A stretch of 5,469 bases of DNA from Syntrophaceae bacterium (lineage in GTDB: Bacteria; Desulfobacterota; Desulfomonilia; Desulfomonilales; Desulfomonilaceae), in NCBI GenBank assembly GCA_014874425.1, contig JACWAG010000126.1:1-5469 (forward strand), written 5' to 3'. Position 1 is the stretch's first letter; every line of letters starts with the position of its first letter. The position numbers were made by a program, and so were the translations under genes. The notes under the pieces are model-generated. The model was not told where the DNA came from, ran no database searches, and worked only from the letters and a program-made list of their open reading frames with translations. Of the stretch, positions 4,614 to 5,469 are shown one piece after another.

Positions 4614-4746
4614 ATGAAGAGGGTGAACCCAAACCTAGGACTTACCACCGACCAGTTAACTGAATTGCTGTGAAGAAGCCCTGGCAGCGGCGGCGCCACC
4701 CCTACCGAGGCGCAAACACATTTCTCTTGAGAGAGCATCATATTAA
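4614..4746 (+). pseudogene. Small frameshifted ORF after the peptidase gene
   Basis: An ATG frame reads MKRVNPNLGLTTDQLTELL and stops at TGA (4671-4673). The frame starting at 4672 continues EEALAAAAPPLPRRKHISL and ends at TAA (4744-4746). Removing one T at 4671 joins them into a 44-residue protein whose helix runs on as TDQLTELLEEALAAAA. This suggests one recent single-base insertion, a sequencing error, or a programmed shift. No good ribosome site precedes the ATG, which begins eight bases after the peptidase stop, so it might be translationally linked. I do not recognise a family, and chance cannot be excluded for so short an ORF. Confidence 0.4.
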
Positions 4747-4770
4747 CCCTGAAAGAGTTATATAGTAGTG

Positions 4771-4788
4771 ATGGGCCTCCGTGCCCGT
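4771..4788. repeat. Repeat B, copy 2: CTCCGT-loop hairpin
   Basis: ATGGGC (4771-4776) and GCCCGT (4783-4788) pair around CTCCGT, with one T-G wobble. It is preceded by TAGTAGTG, similar to the TAGTGGTGG before copy 1. The AT-rich tail of copy 1 is missing here. Confidence 0.65.
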
Positions 4789-4867
4789 ATAGAAATGGCC
4801 CGCGTTCCCGCAAACTGAATTCCTTCGATAACATCCCCCCCATGAATGAATGAAGAATTGGTAGTGG

Positions 4868-4899
4868 GAGCGGCCTCCGTGTCGCTCATTGGATTTTTT
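4868..4899 (+). repeat. Repeat B, copy 3: CTCCGT-loop hairpin, possible weak terminator
   Basis: GAGCGGC (4868-4874) pairs with GTCGCTC (4881-4887) around CTCCGT, with one G-U wobble. It is preceded by GTAGTGG like the other copies. Six T (4894-4899) follow after a 6-base gap, so it might weakly terminate transcripts from the peptidase gene, which has no other terminator in view. Confidence 0.6.
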
Positions 4900-4980
4900 A
4901 AATTGGCAGTTTGTTGTGAAGACAAATGACCGGATAGAGACACCTGGCCCCATTTTTCCAAGGCGGAACCATGGTGCTCT

Positions 4981-5063
4981 ATGGAGCGGGCAGGTACACG
5001 CGCAAAAAAATTTTCCAACACGAAAAAAATTCAATAACGTTTGTCCCCATTTGACACATGTCC
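4981..5063 (+). repeat. Composite of decayed repeat B (copy 4) and partial repeat A (copy 3)
   Basis: GAGCGGGC then ACGCGC correspond to the repeat B stem, but the loop reads AGGTAC and the arms no longer match fully. The next 40 bases (5001-5040) match the tail of copy 1 at 36 positions. TGTCCCCATTTGACACATG (5042-5060) then continues as the core of repeat A. This copy shows both families fused in the order hairpin, AT-rich tail, TTGACACA core. The region 4747-5105 holds no other feature that I can support. Confidence 0.65.
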
Positions 5064-5105
5064 AGGGGACAATACGACCATCATGACGGAAAGGAACCCT
5101 GACTG

Positions 5106-5180
5106 ATGGCTCAGATGAAGGAATTTTGCGCGAAACTTAAAGTTAGCGCATGGCAGACCAACCGGACAGAGAGGCTTTAA
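5106..5180 (+). CDS. Possible 24-residue peptide or truncated gene start
   Basis: ATG at 5106 opens a frame reading MAQMKEFCAKLKVSAWQTNR and ends at TAA (5178-5180). AAGGA lies ten bases upstream, a usable though slightly distant ribosome site. The composition looks like the start of a soluble protein. It could be a real short peptide or the 5' end of a decayed gene. No family is recognised. Confidence 0.22.
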   Translation: MAQMKEFCAKLKVSAWQTNRTERL

Positions 5181-5197
5181 CGCTCGCTTTCAGCCGA

Positions 5198-5392
5198 TCA
5201 TGCGTCGTTGAATTTCCGCACACTCGACAACGCACCGGCGACAGCGGCCTTGAGTAGTTCGGAATTGTCCGGGAGCAGCTTAGTCCTGGAATCGAGGGTT
5301 GTGAACAAAGCCGATCGAAATCCACTTTTTGGGAACAGGGACTGACTATCGCCATTCTTGGCGATGTCGGCGTGGCCCTCGTTGAAAAGCAC
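5198..5392 (-). CDS. Possible 64-residue protein or gene remnant (unrecognised)
   Basis: A GTG-started frame ends at TGA (5198-5200). About two thirds of its codons end in G or C, and the C-terminal half (LPDNSELLKAAVAGALSSV, then RKF) looks like a natural amphipathic helix. There is no ribosome site before the GTG, and an in-frame TGA lies one codon upstream, so if coding it is probably a C-terminal remnant. A competing plus-strand frame covers much of the same DNA. No motif or family is recognised. Confidence 0.22.
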   Translation of the reverse strand: MLFNEGHADIAKNGDSQSLFPKSGFRSALFTTLDSRTKLLPDNSELLKAAVAGALSSVRKFNDA

Positions 5393-5416
5393 GAATCAGT
5401 TTCTGTGGAGCGCCTC

Positions 5417-5469
5417 ATGCCAACAGTTTTATACTTGAAAGGTAGCGCTAGAATATGGCAGTTTATAAA
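5417..5469 (+). CDS. Possible gene start running off the right edge
   Basis: ATG at 5417 has GGAG (5407-5410) six bases upstream, a good ribosome site. It begins MPTVLYLKGSARIWQFI and is open to the window end. MPTVL is how many small DUF4160 proteins begin, but the characteristic phenylalanine-rich block is not visible here, so this is only a hint. The same frame is open upstream back to 5258 without an obvious start (GLTIAILGDVGVALVEKHES), so the true gene could begin earlier. Confidence 0.3.
   Translation, partial: MPTVLYLKGSARIWQFI

Noticed and set aside
2976..5063. CRISPR-like array from recurring short repeats
   Set aside because: Repeat units are irregularly spaced, differ in length and are not separated by uniform spacers. 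No cas genes are present.

Overview
The window is a mixed, mostly accessory stretch of bacterial chromosome. A NifA-type sigma-54 activator, a hicAB module, a compact metallopeptidase and dense families of short intergenic hairpin repeats together resemble an anaerobic deltaproteobacterium (Desulfobacterota). That placement is inferred from gene style only and is weak. I see no rRNA, tRNA, CRISPR array or transposase.

Left part (1-2117): an AT-rich non-coding end carries two TTACA-N4-TGTAA-type palindromes exactly 20 bp apart, then a long-armed inverted repeat. The largest gene (266-1852, minus) is a complete GAF / AAA+ / Fis-type HTH regulator most like NifA. A good -24/-12 (sigma-54) element sits just upstream, so close that its predicted transcription start falls on the first ATG. 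This suggests autoregulation and translation from Met16. Palindromes about 150-190 bp further upstream lie at enhancer distance.

Middle (2118-2960): a minus-strand cluster reads hicA, then hicB (ATGA overlap), then a 66-codon unknown ORF. It is driven by a clear sigma-70-type promoter (TTGAAA-N17-TACAAT). HicB is the short form without a DNA-binding domain.

Right part (2960-5469): the region is mostly repeats and gene debris around one healthy gene. A ~95-bp element occurs twice nearly full length (2976, 3739) and once in part (5042). A hairpin with the fixed hexaloop CTCCGT and varying but still paired stems occurs three times, plus one decayed copy. Between them lie a fragment of an AlbA_2/RecG-like ATP-binding regulator (3249-3545), a strong intrinsic terminator (3697-3720), and a zinc-peptidase-like gene (3847-4605) whose ribosome binding site abuts a repeat copy. 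A frameshifted small ORF (4614-4746) follows. The last 280 bases have competing open frames on both strands, and a possible gene start at 5417 runs off the edge.

Only two functional connections are well supported: the hicAB operon, and the regulator with its own probable sigma-54 promoter. No link between the regulator and its neighbours can be shown from this window.
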